Positions 1-9,952 of a stretch of 64,000 bases of DNA are shown one piece after another. How positions within the stretch are numbered: the stretch's first letter is position 1; each line of letters begins with the position of its first letter. A program made the position numbers and the translations under genes. The notes beneath the pieces are model-generated. The model saw only the letters and a list, made by a program, of their open reading frames with translations, was not told the origin of the DNA and searched no databases. Source of the DNA: Cryptomeria japonica. Taxonomy: Eukaryota > Streptophyta > Pinopsida > Cupressales > Cupressaceae. The stretch is taken from the NCBI RefSeq assembly GCF_030272615.1, contig NC_081408.1, forward strand, positions 309,206,450-309,270,449. Direction: 5' to 3'.

Positions 1-404
1 GATCAAATCCTTTTTTGTGGCAGACCGAATACATTCTGTGGCAAATCAAATCACAAGAAGTAGATCGAACATCCTTCAGCAAGAGTGAATTTATATCTCA
101 GCATAGTGAAGTCATCCTACAGCAGATCGGGTCATTGCATCAGCAGATTGCACAGTTCGGACACCCTAGTGCAGTTCGCATTTCACATACAGCCGTGTAT
201 AGTGAATTGATGTGTTCATATAGCTTCAAGGAGTGAAGCCATCTTGTAATATCATATCCAGATTTGATAAATATAATCAGAATTTTTGTTGCTGGGTTTT
301 TCACCTTCAAGAGGAAGGTTTTCCCAGGGTATCTTGGTGTATTTATTGTTCACTGTGTTGAATTGTCTAATTGCTATTAATCTGATCACTATAGCTTAAA
401 TCAT
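1..404 (+). mobile_element. Truncated LTR fragment, 3' part
   Basis: This is the right-hand end of an LTR cut by the window edge. Positions 290-400 hold a CTGGGTTTTTC...TTTTCCCAGGG block and then TCTGATCACT. The same blocks in the same order end the solo LTR at 32541-33306, so the two are related. No coding sequence or promoter is visible. The exact 3' boundary, placed near TTAAATCA, is uncertain. Confidence 0.5.
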
Positions 405-2243
405 GAGTATAAAAACGAATTTTAATTTGTCGCTACAGAAAACAACAGTTCTAGATATATAAAATTTAAAATTATAAATATTGTCAAATGTATACAGGGC
501 TCATGGATTATGATATCCATGGCATCAAAACAAATATCAAAACTAAAATAATAAGTCCATGACTCAAAGAAACCTACATCATTTGTCCCAACATCAAAGT
601 CCTACATTGGCGTCTAACATAGGTCCTATATGATGATGCAGCCATGATATTTGCATGTGTCTTAGTAACACCAATATCCAAGGGGTGTCCTTGTGCTCTA
701 TTTGTTCATGCTCTATCCTCCCTGCCATGGCTACTTCACTGCCTTTGGGTACCACGTTTTATGGCTAACAACAAATAGTAGGTTGTAAATATGAAGACAT
801 GGTTTGAATTTATGTGATTTTTATTTCTGCCCCATTATCAAAAGTTGAACATCTAACAATGTATTTATTTGAAATAACATTTCCAAGGAATGACAATGCT
901 ACAGAATATTCTAATGCCATATCATTTACTTGCGGTATGTACCTAGTGTTCAACATTGTCGACTGTTAGAAACTAATATTGCCTAACAAACTATCTCAAA
1001 AGAAGGAAGGGATGGTACCATTAAGTACTTAATTATTGGTTTTTCAACATCTCCAAACTATATTTTATAAAGATGAGAATTATCAGCTTAAAATTTACTC
1101 TTGAACTGAGTTCCTAGTGTTGTGAGTTTGTCCTGGGCATTCTTAATGGTGAATGGTATATGGTATAAATATAGATTAGGATTATCACCTATCCATTATG
1201 AAAGAAAGAGTACCTTCATTAGATAGCACTTGGTGAACAGGTGGAGAATATACTGCTTTACAAACTTCAACATTAATGAGTATGAAACTATAGCGAGTAC
1301 CCATTTATAAATCCTTTGCAATTGGTTTCTTATATTTGAGACCCAAAATTATTGTGTTGTTATGGCTTAACATCACAGTAGGTAACACAAAAACTCTTTA
1401 TAAAATTCTGAAGAGTATACACAATAATTATACCAGTGTCCCTGTTTGTCTCTCAACTTATTTTAAAATATCATTTGACAATAAAGCAGATGTCAAACTC
1501 TCATCTGGTATGTTTGGCACTACATAGTTAACAAATTTAGAAAGATTGAACCCGTCATTCACTCAAGTATTTGATACTGGCTTACAAAAATTATCTGCCT
1601 GAGTCTAGCCCGCGGGACTCGTCGGATACCCGAGTCTCAAGCCCCAAGTCACTCGCCTCGAGACTTGCCAAGTTTTGGGAAGTCCAGACGAGTCTTGTAA
1701 CATTGCTTTATCTATCCAACCCTCAAAGTCTAAATTTGGGAGAGCATCAAAGTCTGAATCTTCAATCGCTAGGTCATTATCAAAATATACATGTTGATAA
1801 GTGTCATTTTCTGGTGGCAAATGTTGGCCATCCATCATCTCATAATGGCAGGTCTTTGGTCAAAGTGGATCTTCTTGAGTTTCATCAAAGCAATTGGATT
1901 CAATGAATTTGTCATTAGGAGGGAGAAACAATTAGGTTCCTCATTATCAATCATCCAATCAGTTCCTCCTATCAATTGGGTTGGAGAGAGAATAAAAATC
2001 TGACAACATTTCTTTTCTTCTTTGGTCCACCATCCTTATTCCATTCATATGCATGGGATATATTGAGGAAGACCCAAGCCTCGACAGAAAAGTCATTGTG
2101 TCCTTCACAAAAATCTCACACTCAAGGAGTTGTAGTAAACTCTCCAAATCTGGTGCAAAATCCTTCTCATGAACTTATGATCTGACGAGTGTCTCTAAAG
2201 CTAAATTATTGTCAAGAAGAAGAAAGTGTTCTCAATCTAACTA
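405..2243. other. Non-coding stretch, no recognisable gene
   Basis: I see only short chance reading frames. A CGAGT-rich patch at about 1600-1700 (repeated ACTCG and CGAGT words) resembles the subterminal sequence of the hAT-like element at 49835-50941 and may be one end of a related decayed element. No mate was found. Confidence 0.4.
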
Positions 2244-2251
2244 TAAAAAAC

Positions 2252-2887
2252 CTAAGTTGCTGGTTCGGGTTCGGGCACCCGTTTGGGTTCGAAGAACTGG
2301 TATGCAGGTACGGCAAAATTTTGAAAAGGGGTTTGGGTTTGTTGTACAAAAACATATATATATATATATATATATACAGCCCATAAGCATGAATTAAGAT
2401 TAGCATGTCACATAGCATCATATAAACAACAAAACCAACATAAACTTGTAATCATAGCATCATGATCATACCTTAACAGCATCATATACATCAAGTTTAA
2501 TCTCAAAATGACAAAATATTCAAGTCTCATTGTTTCAACTTTCAACAATTATTAGTTTAGTTTATTAATATTTAAGTATCATTGTTTCAACTTTTCCCTT
2601 GCTTGTAGTCCTGTTGCTTGTGTAAAATGAGCAAGTTAATGTTTTAAAACTCACTTTTATGGTTATATTTTAATTTTTTATGTGGTGGATTTCAAAAAAA
2701 AATTAAATTTTGCCAAAAAAACACCATTTTTGGGCCATCAGACCCTTGGGTTCAACCTGGATCCTCTTGGGTTTGACTTGGTGCGAACTAGGCCTGTGAA
2801 TCACGGACCGTGTCCGGACTACAGGTGGACTGGACCAAGACCCCGGACCAGTACCAAGGGTCTAGGGGGGCGAACCCTGCAACATAG
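2252..2887 (+). mobile_element. hAT-type non-autonomous element, left member of an inverted pair
   Basis: The left end reads CTAAGTTGCTGGTTCGGG. The right end, reverse complemented, reads CTATGTTGCAGGGTTCG, an imperfect TIR of hAT type. The left flank 2244-2251 is TAAAAAAC and the right flank 2888-2895 is TTAAAAAC, an 8-bp duplication with one mismatch. There is no transposase gene. An (AT)n run lies at 2354-2376. The first 290 bp or so are repeated inverted at 3490-3797. The terminal CTAAGT...GGTTCG resembles the ends of the transposase-bearing hAT at 41854-45133, a possible source of trans mobilisation (inference). Confidence 0.7.
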
Positions 2888-2895
2888 TTAAAAAC

Positions 2896-3797
2896 CTAGG
2901 TTACCGGGTTCGCCTCTGGGCCCCCCTGGTACGGGTCCGGGTTCGACCGGGTCCGTGGTACGGGTCCGGTTCAACCTGGGTTCGACCAGGGTTCGAAAAA
3001 CCCAGAGTGGGTTCGACCCTGGTCGAACCCAATCGAACCCGGGCGGACCCAGTCAAACCTGGGCGGCTGGGCGGCTCGTAAAATCAAAAAACAATGCAAA
3101 TTTAATTTTTTTTTCAATTCTGCCTTGTAAAAAGTGAAAGTTATAACCTTAAAAAGCAAAAAATTAGACGTCTTAAAAAAACAGAAAACTGATGCATGCC
3201 ATGGAGTTCCGTGTGGGTTTGAAGGTTGTGATTTGGTGTTGGCGGCGGGGGCGCTGCCCCTCAACCCCACAAGGGGCTCTGCCCCTTGACCCCGCTGGGG
3301 GCACTGCCCCCAGACCCCCGCAAGGGGCGCTGCCCCTTGACCCCGTTGGGGGCGCTACCCCCAAACCCCTGCAAGGGGCGCTGCCCCTTGACCCCGTTGG
3401 GGGCGTTGCCGGCAAAATCCAGGTCCTCAGTTTGAAAAATTAAACTTGGATGTTCTTAGTTTGAATCCATTTAATGATCAAACTTTAAATTGTTGAAAGT
3501 TGAAACAATGATACTTGAATATTTTATCATTTTGATATTAGACTTGATGTATATGATGCTGTTATGGTATGATCATGATGCTACGATTACAAGTTTATGT
3601 TGGTTTTGTTGTTTATATGATGCTATGTGACATGCTAATCTTAATTCATGCTTATAGGTTGCATATATATATATAATTTACATGTTTTTGTACTAACGAA
3701 CCCAAACGAACCCAAACCCCTTTTCAAAATTTTGCTGTACCAGCGTACCGGGTTCTTCGAACCCGAACCGGTACCCGAACCCGAACCAGTAACTTAG
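2896..3797 (-). mobile_element. hAT-type non-autonomous element, right member of an inverted pair
   Basis: The left end is CTAGGTTACCGGGTTCG. The right end, reverse complemented, is CTAAGTTACTGGTTCGGG. The flanks 2888-2895 and 3798-3805 are both TTAAAAAC, a perfect 8-bp duplication. Read on the minus strand, the body aligns with 2252-2887, including the arm with the (AT)n run, an AAATTAAATTT core and the GGGTTCGA-rich end. It differs by carrying the GC-rich cassette at 3244-3412. No coding capacity was seen. Confidence 0.7.
3244..3412. repeat. GC-rich palindromic cassette, 51-bp units
   Basis: Units start at 3271, 3322 and 3373, so the period is 51 bp. Each holds two GC palindromes, AAGGGGCGCTGCCCCTT and GGGGGCGCTACCCCC, separated by GACCCCGTT. 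Related cassettes occur at 7735-7830, 33548-33645 and 50523-50590 in unrelated element contexts. Confidence 0.85.
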
Positions 3798-3805
3798 TTA
3801 AAAAC

Positions 3806-4242
3806 CAATCCTTGGTGACCAATTCTTGGTCTCTCCAATCGACATTGATTGAGCTTTTTCATCATTAGGTTCTTAGAGACTACTAAACTTGAAGTTGTAA
3901 ATTATTGAGAAAAAGAAAGAAAAATATCTTGCTCTTCTTCTTTCATTACATCCACTATAAGCTCTTCAAACAACCCTTTGAATGAAGAAAAGAAATTATT
4001 GGACTCGTTGTGGTCTCTAGTGCAACTAATTCTTCATTTCAACAACTTGGCTCCTTTAACATTTGCATGCTTACTAATAATCTTGTTCTAATTTTCATTC
4101 CTACTTATGTGAACATGTCATCATTCAATATATGATTATGAAAATTATTCCTTCCCTTCTCAAGTTCAAATTGGGTATATCCCATCAAAAAGCTGCCCTC
4201 AGATTCATCTAAAAGACATTTAAGATCACCGAACAACAAAGT
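3806..4242. other. Non-coding spacer
   Basis: This is AT-rich unique-looking sequence between the hAT pair and a small MITE-like element. No gene or structural repeat is recognised. Confidence 0.4.
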
Positions 4243-4740
4243 TGATACAAATACAGATACAATATCGGATACGGATACAGCGATTTTTTAAGAACCCCAA
4301 TATGGATACAACTGGATATGACATTCATAAAAAACACATACACATATATTTAACAAAATTTTCTAAGTTATTAGAGGACATTTCCATTACTTCAAAAGCA
4401 ATATAGATACATAATTGTTACATAAATAATTATAAGTTGATTTAACAATTTACAATATGCAAAAATAGTAGAATTGCATTGGAAGATAACCCAAAAAAAA
4501 AGGGTTGCTGAATTATGAAAACATTTTATTTGTCTTTCTCATTTGGTGTTGGTTTTGTTTATACCAATTATGAATGAAGTTTTTTTAAATTAAATTTAGG
4601 AAGATTTACATCAACAATTAAAAAAATCAAATCACGTCGTATTTGGCATGGTTGAAAAAACAATGTTTTTGGGGCACACATGGGTACAATATCTGACGTG
4701 TATCCAAGCTGTATCGGATGTATATCTGTTTTGGATATGC
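4243..4740. mobile_element. Probable MITE with GGATAC-rich ends
   Basis: The left end has repeated GATAC words (GATACAGATAC, CGGATACGGATACAG). The right end at 4680-4740 carries similar sequence in inverted orientation (GTATCC, TGTATCGG, TTGGATATG). The interior is AT-rich and non-coding. I could not fix the target duplication, so the class (hAT-like MITE) and boundaries are tentative. Confidence 0.4.
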
Positions 4741-5227
4741 ATGCCCAGGGAGGGACAAAGAAGTATCCAGCTACTCTGCTGAAGACCCTTGATTTTTATT
4801 TGAAGCTATCAAAATCTATGTAAATCTTTATATCTCTAGGTAATTTCTTTTATGATACTCATTAATTTCATGAAACATGCAATATGTGCATACAAAAGGT
4901 ATCTTTTGCTACTTGTTTTGTTGTAGAAGTAGGTTAATTAGAGCTATCACTATATAATTCATGAGCAAATCATTTTGCTCAAACGAAGTGGATACTACTA
5001 AAGTGATAGGACGTTTAAATAAGTAAATGACCTAATCGAATATTTCTAAATCTTTCCTAAAGTGCTCATACGATCCTCCAATTGAATGGCATGTTCTCGA
5101 GCATCCTTCAATTTTGTAGCATCAGCTATCATAAGAAACAAGCCAATTTCACAAGATAGAGCATTGATGATGAAACAAAATCTCAAAAGGATTTAAAGTG
5201 GCATCAATCTTGGTAACAAGATAGTTG

Positions 5228-5299
5228 AATCTTATTTAGTTGAGAATTGTACGAACAAAATACAATCTTATTTAGTTGAGAATTGTACAAACAAAATAC
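5228..5299. repeat. 36-bp tandem duplication
   Basis: Two copies start at 5228 and 5264 and differ at one position (ACGAAC versus ACAAAC). A third partial copy (CTTATTTAG) follows near 5306. The duplication lies in the left arm of the inverted repeat. Confidence 0.85.
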
Positions 5300-5510
5300 A
5301 ACTATCTTATTTAGTTTGAAGTGTGCAAGAAAGTTCTCACTCATTGACTCTTTACTCATGATCGAACTAGTAGCAAGGTGAATCATTTGTAACATTGCAA
5401 GGCACAATAGATGATTGGTTTTATCACCTTGCTACCGTTTCAATCACAAGTTGGAAGTCAACAAGTAAGAATTTCTTGCACACTTCATACTACTTGAAGA
5501 TAGTCATATT

Positions 5511-5720
5511 ATGTTTGTACAACTCTCAACTTCCAAAAACAATAATGGCAAACCAATAAGGGAGTTTGTTGCAAGATTCAACTACCTTGTTGCCAAGATT
5601 GATACTAGATTAAATCCCTCTTTTGAGATTCTTCTATGTTGCTTCATCTATGCTCCATCTTCGGAAATTGTTTCCTTTCTTAAGACAAGTAAATCTACAA
5701 AATTGAAGGATGCTCAATAA
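5511..5720 (+). pseudogene. Ty3/gypsy gag fragment
   Basis: The 69-residue frame contains KPIREFVARFNYLVAKID, followed by a segment ending FLKTSKSTKLKDAQ. This resembles the retrotransposon gag pattern of an EF.ARF..L...I core followed by an L.DA region. It is a small internal slice with no start context and is stopped at 5718-5720. It forms part of the right arm of the inverted repeat; the left arm holds the same region on the minus strand at about 5030-5130. Confidence 0.5.
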
Positions 5721-5910
5721 CATGCTTTGTAGTTAGAGTATCATATGATCACTTCAAGAAAGATTTAGAAATATTAAATCAGGTCATTGGTTCCTTTAAA
5801 TGTCCTACCAGTTCAATAGTATCCACCTCATCTAAGCAAAAATGGTTCATTCATCAATTATATAAGTGATAGCTATAATTTACCTACCTCTCCAACAAAG
5901 AAAGTAGCAA

Positions 5911-6341
5911 GAGATACTTTGTTTGTATGCAGATACTACATGTTGCATGATTTTACTCTTTGACCACTACTTAAGAAAAGATAAACCAATCAGAAAAGTG
6001 CAATGACTTCTAACTTTTTTCCCAAGTGTGATTTTACTTATTCCACCATCAATTTCATAAAATAGAAAACAAAATCAAGAAGTGAATTTACTCCTAGAAC
6101 GAATCACTTATGCTGGAAATTGTTTTGCTTGCTGACTAGATATCACTTGTTTTTTCCTGATTTATCTGTTATGAGTTGTATTCTCATGGCACCTCTCTTA
6201 CATCTGATTGCCACCTTTCATTTGCTTTCACACTTTAAAAGTTCATTCAGTTTGAAGTTTCCTCATAGGTGTGGCTCACTATGCTAACTAGACTACCACC
6301 TTAGAAATCAAGACAAACTAATTTGTGCATCTTCAAGTCTT
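5911..6341. other. Non-coding spacer left of element B
   Basis: No gene or repeat is recognised. It ends at CGATG (6342-6346), which directly precedes the TGTTG terminus of element B. Confidence 0.4.
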
Positions 6342-6651
6342 CGATGTGTTGTGACGTATTCACACATCGCTCCATTGCAAATGGGGACCTCTACTTTGTG
6401 CTTTCTAGGGTTTTCTTTTTAGGTCTTTTTAGGTTCTTGTCTATTGACCTTTCACATTTGAAGGGTCGCCAGGGGGGTCATTAGGGTAGCAGGCTCTGCT
6501 TGAGACAGGTGGATCTCCTCAAGAGGTCAGGTCAATTGAGTGATTAGGGGTAATTTAGATCATTCCTAAGGTGTTTTTTTGTGTACTATCTGGTCGCACT
6601 TCAAGTTGCTAAATCAAACCTTGTTTGAATGCATAATGTCCTCCTAGGTCC

Positions 6652-6968
6652 TGTTTGCCCTCTCGGGTAAACGGTTAAATGCAGAAAGTAAATGCACAGA
6701 ACATAATGGAAATATATTAAATAACCAGCCTCTATATTAATTCCACAGTCCATGTACAATAAGTGCTTATAACATTACATCTGACACGACTAACATGATC
6801 CTTTCGAAGAAAAGGTACACAATATATAATACCCGAAGGGGTGCGACACAACCGTCGCGACTCCAACTACCTACCTGTCGGCCAGCTAACTGACCGCCGT
6901 AACTCATTATTACCGACGACAACATAACATAATATAACAACATAACATAATGATTATTCCCGGCAACA
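6652..6968 (-). repeat. G1 3' LTR
   Basis: On the plus strand it runs TGTTTGCCC...CCCGGCAACA. On the element strand it begins TGTTGCCGGG and ends GGGCAAACA. It is 317 bp, the same length as the LTR at 19505-19821. The adjacent 6969-6982 reads as a polypurine tract (CTTGGGGGGGATGA) on the minus strand. Confidence 0.93.
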
Positions 6969-6982
6969 TCATCCCCCCCAAG
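6969..6982 (-). other. G1 polypurine tract
   Basis: On the minus strand the sequence just before the 3' LTR is CTTGGGGGGGATGA. This is the expected position and composition for plus-strand priming of reverse transcription. Confidence 0.75.
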
Positions 6983-7139
6983 AAAAGAAGTTGACTCCGA
7001 CAACTTAATACAAAAATAGAGATGAACGGCAGGAACTACTGACGCCTGTCGGGCCCGGATCTTATACACTTCCTGCGTCCTCGCCTGAAAACCCTTTTCT
7101 GCTACCATCCGATGCTCAAGTGCGGATTTCACCAATATT

Positions 7140-7440
7140 GCTTCCTTTGCCATCATAGTCCTCCTGTGCCTAACCCAAACTTGTCTGCAAAACACGTTTT
7201 TCAGTCTCAACTTCCACCAACTGCTACTCAAATGATACTGTCTCCCTAGCCAATTTGTCCTCGATAGCCACCCGTGCTGCTCTCCCGGCATCCAACTCCT
7301 GGGTACGTTGAACTAAGTCTCACGTGACTATTGCCTCCAACCTGGTGGTCAGCTCCTCCCGAGCCCTCTGTGCATCCACCAAGGCAACCTCACGTCCAGC
7401 CGAGACATACTCCGAGTTCCTCAAAGCGTACCAGTCATGC
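7140..7440 (-). pseudogene. Broken coiled-coil reading frame in the 3' part of G1
   Basis: Minus-strand translation gives charged heptad-like runs such as AREELTTRLEAI and ARVAIEDKLARETVSFE, interrupted by stop codons. I do not recognise a family. It could be a remnant of an extra 3' reading frame of G1 or captured sequence. Confidence 0.35.
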
Positions 7441-7734
7441 CTGGAGGTGGCCACAATCCGCTAGCACAAATGCTAGGAGACACCTCAAATCCTCCATCAC
7501 ACTCCCCAAAGGCCAAAAACTGAACTGAATAACTCCCTGGTGTCATACAATTGCGCGGACCTGCAATGCCTTCCCTCAAACTCTGTTTGTTCGCAACCTC
7601 CAAATCCATCTCCCTCTACGGCTTATGGCTTCCTTGCCAATGTTTAGCTGCGGGCTTCTTTCTCACAATACGAACAACCACAACACTTCCCGTGGTCTTC
7701 TGTAGCTCAAAAATAAACTGGGGGTCTGGGGGCA

Positions 7735-7830
7735 ACGCCCCCAGCGGGGTTGAGGGGCAGCGCCCCTCGCGGGGTCTGGGGAAGCGCCCCAGCAGGGTTG
7801 AGGGGCAGCACCCCTACCGCCAACACCAAT
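7735..7830. repeat. GC-rich palindromic cassette in G1
   Basis: GGGGGCAACGCCCCC, AGGGGCAGCGCCCCT, GGGGAAGCGCCCC and AGGGGCAGCACCCCT follow one another, separated by GGGGTTG or GGGGTCT spacers. This is the same style as the cassettes at 3244-3412, 33548-33645 and 50523-50590. Confidence 0.8.
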
Positions 7831-8154
7831 TTACAACCTTCAGAACCCCACGAAAGTCCATGGCGCGCATCATTTCTGTGATATTTTATGATGGCAAAAG
7901 CCTTCTTCTACACTCCAATATTTTCAGTGTCTAGGCTCCAGATGTCATCGAATCATTTTTCAATCTGGTCGTCGTCGTTTTTTTTCTTTTTTTTTGGCAC
8001 TGTAATGTCCCCGATGGCAACCCGGCCAGACAACCGCCCTGTACGGTCAACAACAACACTGGCACCTCCGATCGTGCGGTCAACACCCTCCACTGTACGA
8101 CTGTGTTTGTTTGTGCGAGGGCTGCGTTTATGTCTTCGTGCTCCGCGACAGCAG

Positions 8155-8345
8155 TGGTTTCCACCGCACAGTGGTGGACGTGCTACCGTACGATGGTTCC
8201 ACCGCACGGTGGTCCCACCGTCGGTGTTGCCACCGCATGGTGGTTCCACCGCCGGTGGCCCCACCATCGGTGTTGCCACCACACAGTGGTTCCACCGCCG
8301 GTGTTGCCACCGCACGGTGGTGCTACCATATGGTGGTTCCACCGT
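8155..8345. repeat. GGTGG/CCACC palindromic minisatellite in G1
   Basis: Variants of TGGTTCCACCGCACGGTGG and TGGTTCCACCGCCGGTG recur many times, interspersed with CGGTGTTGCCACC. Each unit has a self-complementary CCACCG...CGGTGG core. Long open frames here on both strands arise from the repeat and are not taken as genes. Confidence 0.85.
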
Positions 8346-8905
8346 GGCTTTCTTCTCCTTTTTTTCCGTACGGTCAGTTGACCCGTACGGCCATACGATT
8401 TTATTTTTTTTTTTCTTTTTTTTTTTCTTCTAGAGAGTCTTCTGCTGGGGTCCCCTGTCTCTGAGATCGCCCTTCATTCTTCTCAGTTTTCCTTGCCCAA
8501 GGGTCTCCTGTTGTGGTCCTGTGCCTCTTGAGTCGCCTGCCTCGCCTCTCAGGTCCCCTTCCATCCGCTCAGGTCCCCCTCCGGGCTCTCGAGTGTCTGT
8601 CCGGCCTCTCGGGTCCCCTGCGCGCTTCGCGTGGTAGGGTTTCAATTTGTACCCATTGATAGCCAATCTATTTTCAATGGCCATCGAAAGACCAGGGACC
8701 ACAAATTCTACAGGGACCATGACCTCCTTCCCGTACATAAGAAGAAGAAGAAGAATAAAGATTTTGAAGACTGCGGTCTTCCACACAGGGTTCCAATCGT
8801 TGCCGACACTCTTCGGATTATCTACGTCGCCAGGGTTTGGAGCATCTCCCTTCCAATATTCTTTCTATTCCGGCAGGTACACCTCTGTTGGTTGCTCTGG
8901 TTCCT

Positions 8906-9509
8906 CTACTTCGAGCCTGTAGCTTTGGAACATTTCATAATCCTCCATTCGCCAGTGGAAGAGCCCGTTAAGTGAGCATACCTCATCTTCAGAACATCCC
9001 TCCAATTCGAGCACCCCTTCACTATTCGGCTCCATCGCGTTCTTGCCCTTGCTTTCATCGGGACCCCTTCCCCTTTATTAAAGTCCTCTAAGTCTGAGTT
9101 GGAAGACGCGAGCTCTTCGCCAACATCTTGGGTGTGTAGGTCAATGGTATATTTCCGCCCTCCCTTCTCCATGGAAAGTGTATTTTTCTTCCAGTTGTGG
9201 TTTACCCTCGCGTTGATCAACCACGCTCACCCCAGGATGGCGTCATAGCCTTTCTTCTTCGAGGGAATAACCACGAAATCTAACAAGAATGGTTGCGTAC
9301 CAATTGTCACTTGCTGGGCCATCAACAGGCCGAGTGGCTTAATGTCGTGTTGGTCCGCTCCCACCAGGTTGAATGTGGGTGGCCACAGGGTGGGCTTCCC
9401 CAGCCGCTTCCATGTTTCTTCTAGTAGTACATTCACCCTAGATCCACCGTCCACAATGGTGTCCTTCAGAATGGTCCCATGGATACCCATTTCTACCACA
9501 GCTGGGTGT
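8906..9509 (-). pseudogene. G1 retropepsin-like aspartic protease, C-terminal part of gag-pro
   Basis: The minus frame contains IVDGGSRVNVLLEETW, an RVP_2-type active-site loop of the plant gypsy style with DGG, then VVIPSKKKGYDAILG. An in-frame TGA directly after DAILG precedes WLINARVNHNW, the expected continuation. Element A lies immediately upstream. With one copy of the GGTGT duplication removed, the frame runs from ALSSGRH at the end of the gag segment (16855) straight into PAVVEMGIH here. This shows one gag-pro frame before the insertion. Confidence 0.8.
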
Positions 9510-9952
9510 TGTTGTGACCATTTCACACATCGCCCCATCGCAAATGGGGACCCCCTCTTTTTGCTTGTCTTTTGTTCGTTTTCGCTTTCGTCTTTAGGAT
9601 TTTGTTAGTCAGTTACTTGTCTGGATTTAGGGTCAAGCCTTAGGGTTTTTATTTTTGTCTTTTCAGGCCAAAATCCAGTCGTTTTTGAGAGCTTTTGAGC
9701 TTCCTTTTCTAGGATGCAAATTTTGAATGCAATGAGTTCGCCAGAATGGTCTAATGTTCAAATGGAATGTTGATGCAGAGCTTAAATTTGTCTAAGTGTT
9801 GAGAGTGAAGTGTGAATTTTTGTCCGATTGAATATTTTGACTAAATTTTGACCTTTTTGATTTTTGATCCTGGGCATTGGAAATGATTTGTTTTCGCCTT
9901 GTGAAGTGTTAAAATGTGAAAAATCATGTTATTTTGGCCTGTAGGAGCAAAA

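Larger units (their letters stand above)
4925..5910. repeat. Long imperfect inverted repeat (about 490-bp arms) of gypsy gag sequence
   Basis: The arms pair throughout about a centre near 5405-5415. Examples are ATCCTTCAATTTTGTAG (about 5094) against CTACAAAATTGAAGGAT (about 5695), CAATCTTGGTAACAAG (about 5202) against CTTGTTGCCAAGATTG (about 5588), and AGTGTGCAAGAAA against TTCTTGCACACT. The right arm encodes a gag fragment on the plus strand and the left arm a copy on the minus strand. The left arm has lost part of gag and instead has a 36-bp tandem duplication at 5228-5299. A transcript across it would fold into long dsRNA (inference). Confidence 0.75.

Noticed and set aside
1605-2147. Minus-strand frames (DALPNLDFEGWIDK and SLLQLLECEIFVKD) as a transposase C-terminus
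   Set aside because: There is a slight resemblance to acidic hAT C-termini only; no dimerisation motif or TIR could be linked.
2971-3443. Open frames of 80-99 codons on both strands in the GC-rich block
   Set aside because: They are translations of the GGGGCGCTGCCCC palindromic cassette and vary with unit number.
7888-8464. Several overlapping open frames over 100 codons on both strands
   Set aside because: All lie in the GGTGG/CCACC minisatellite and poly-T tracts; composition explains the lack of stops.
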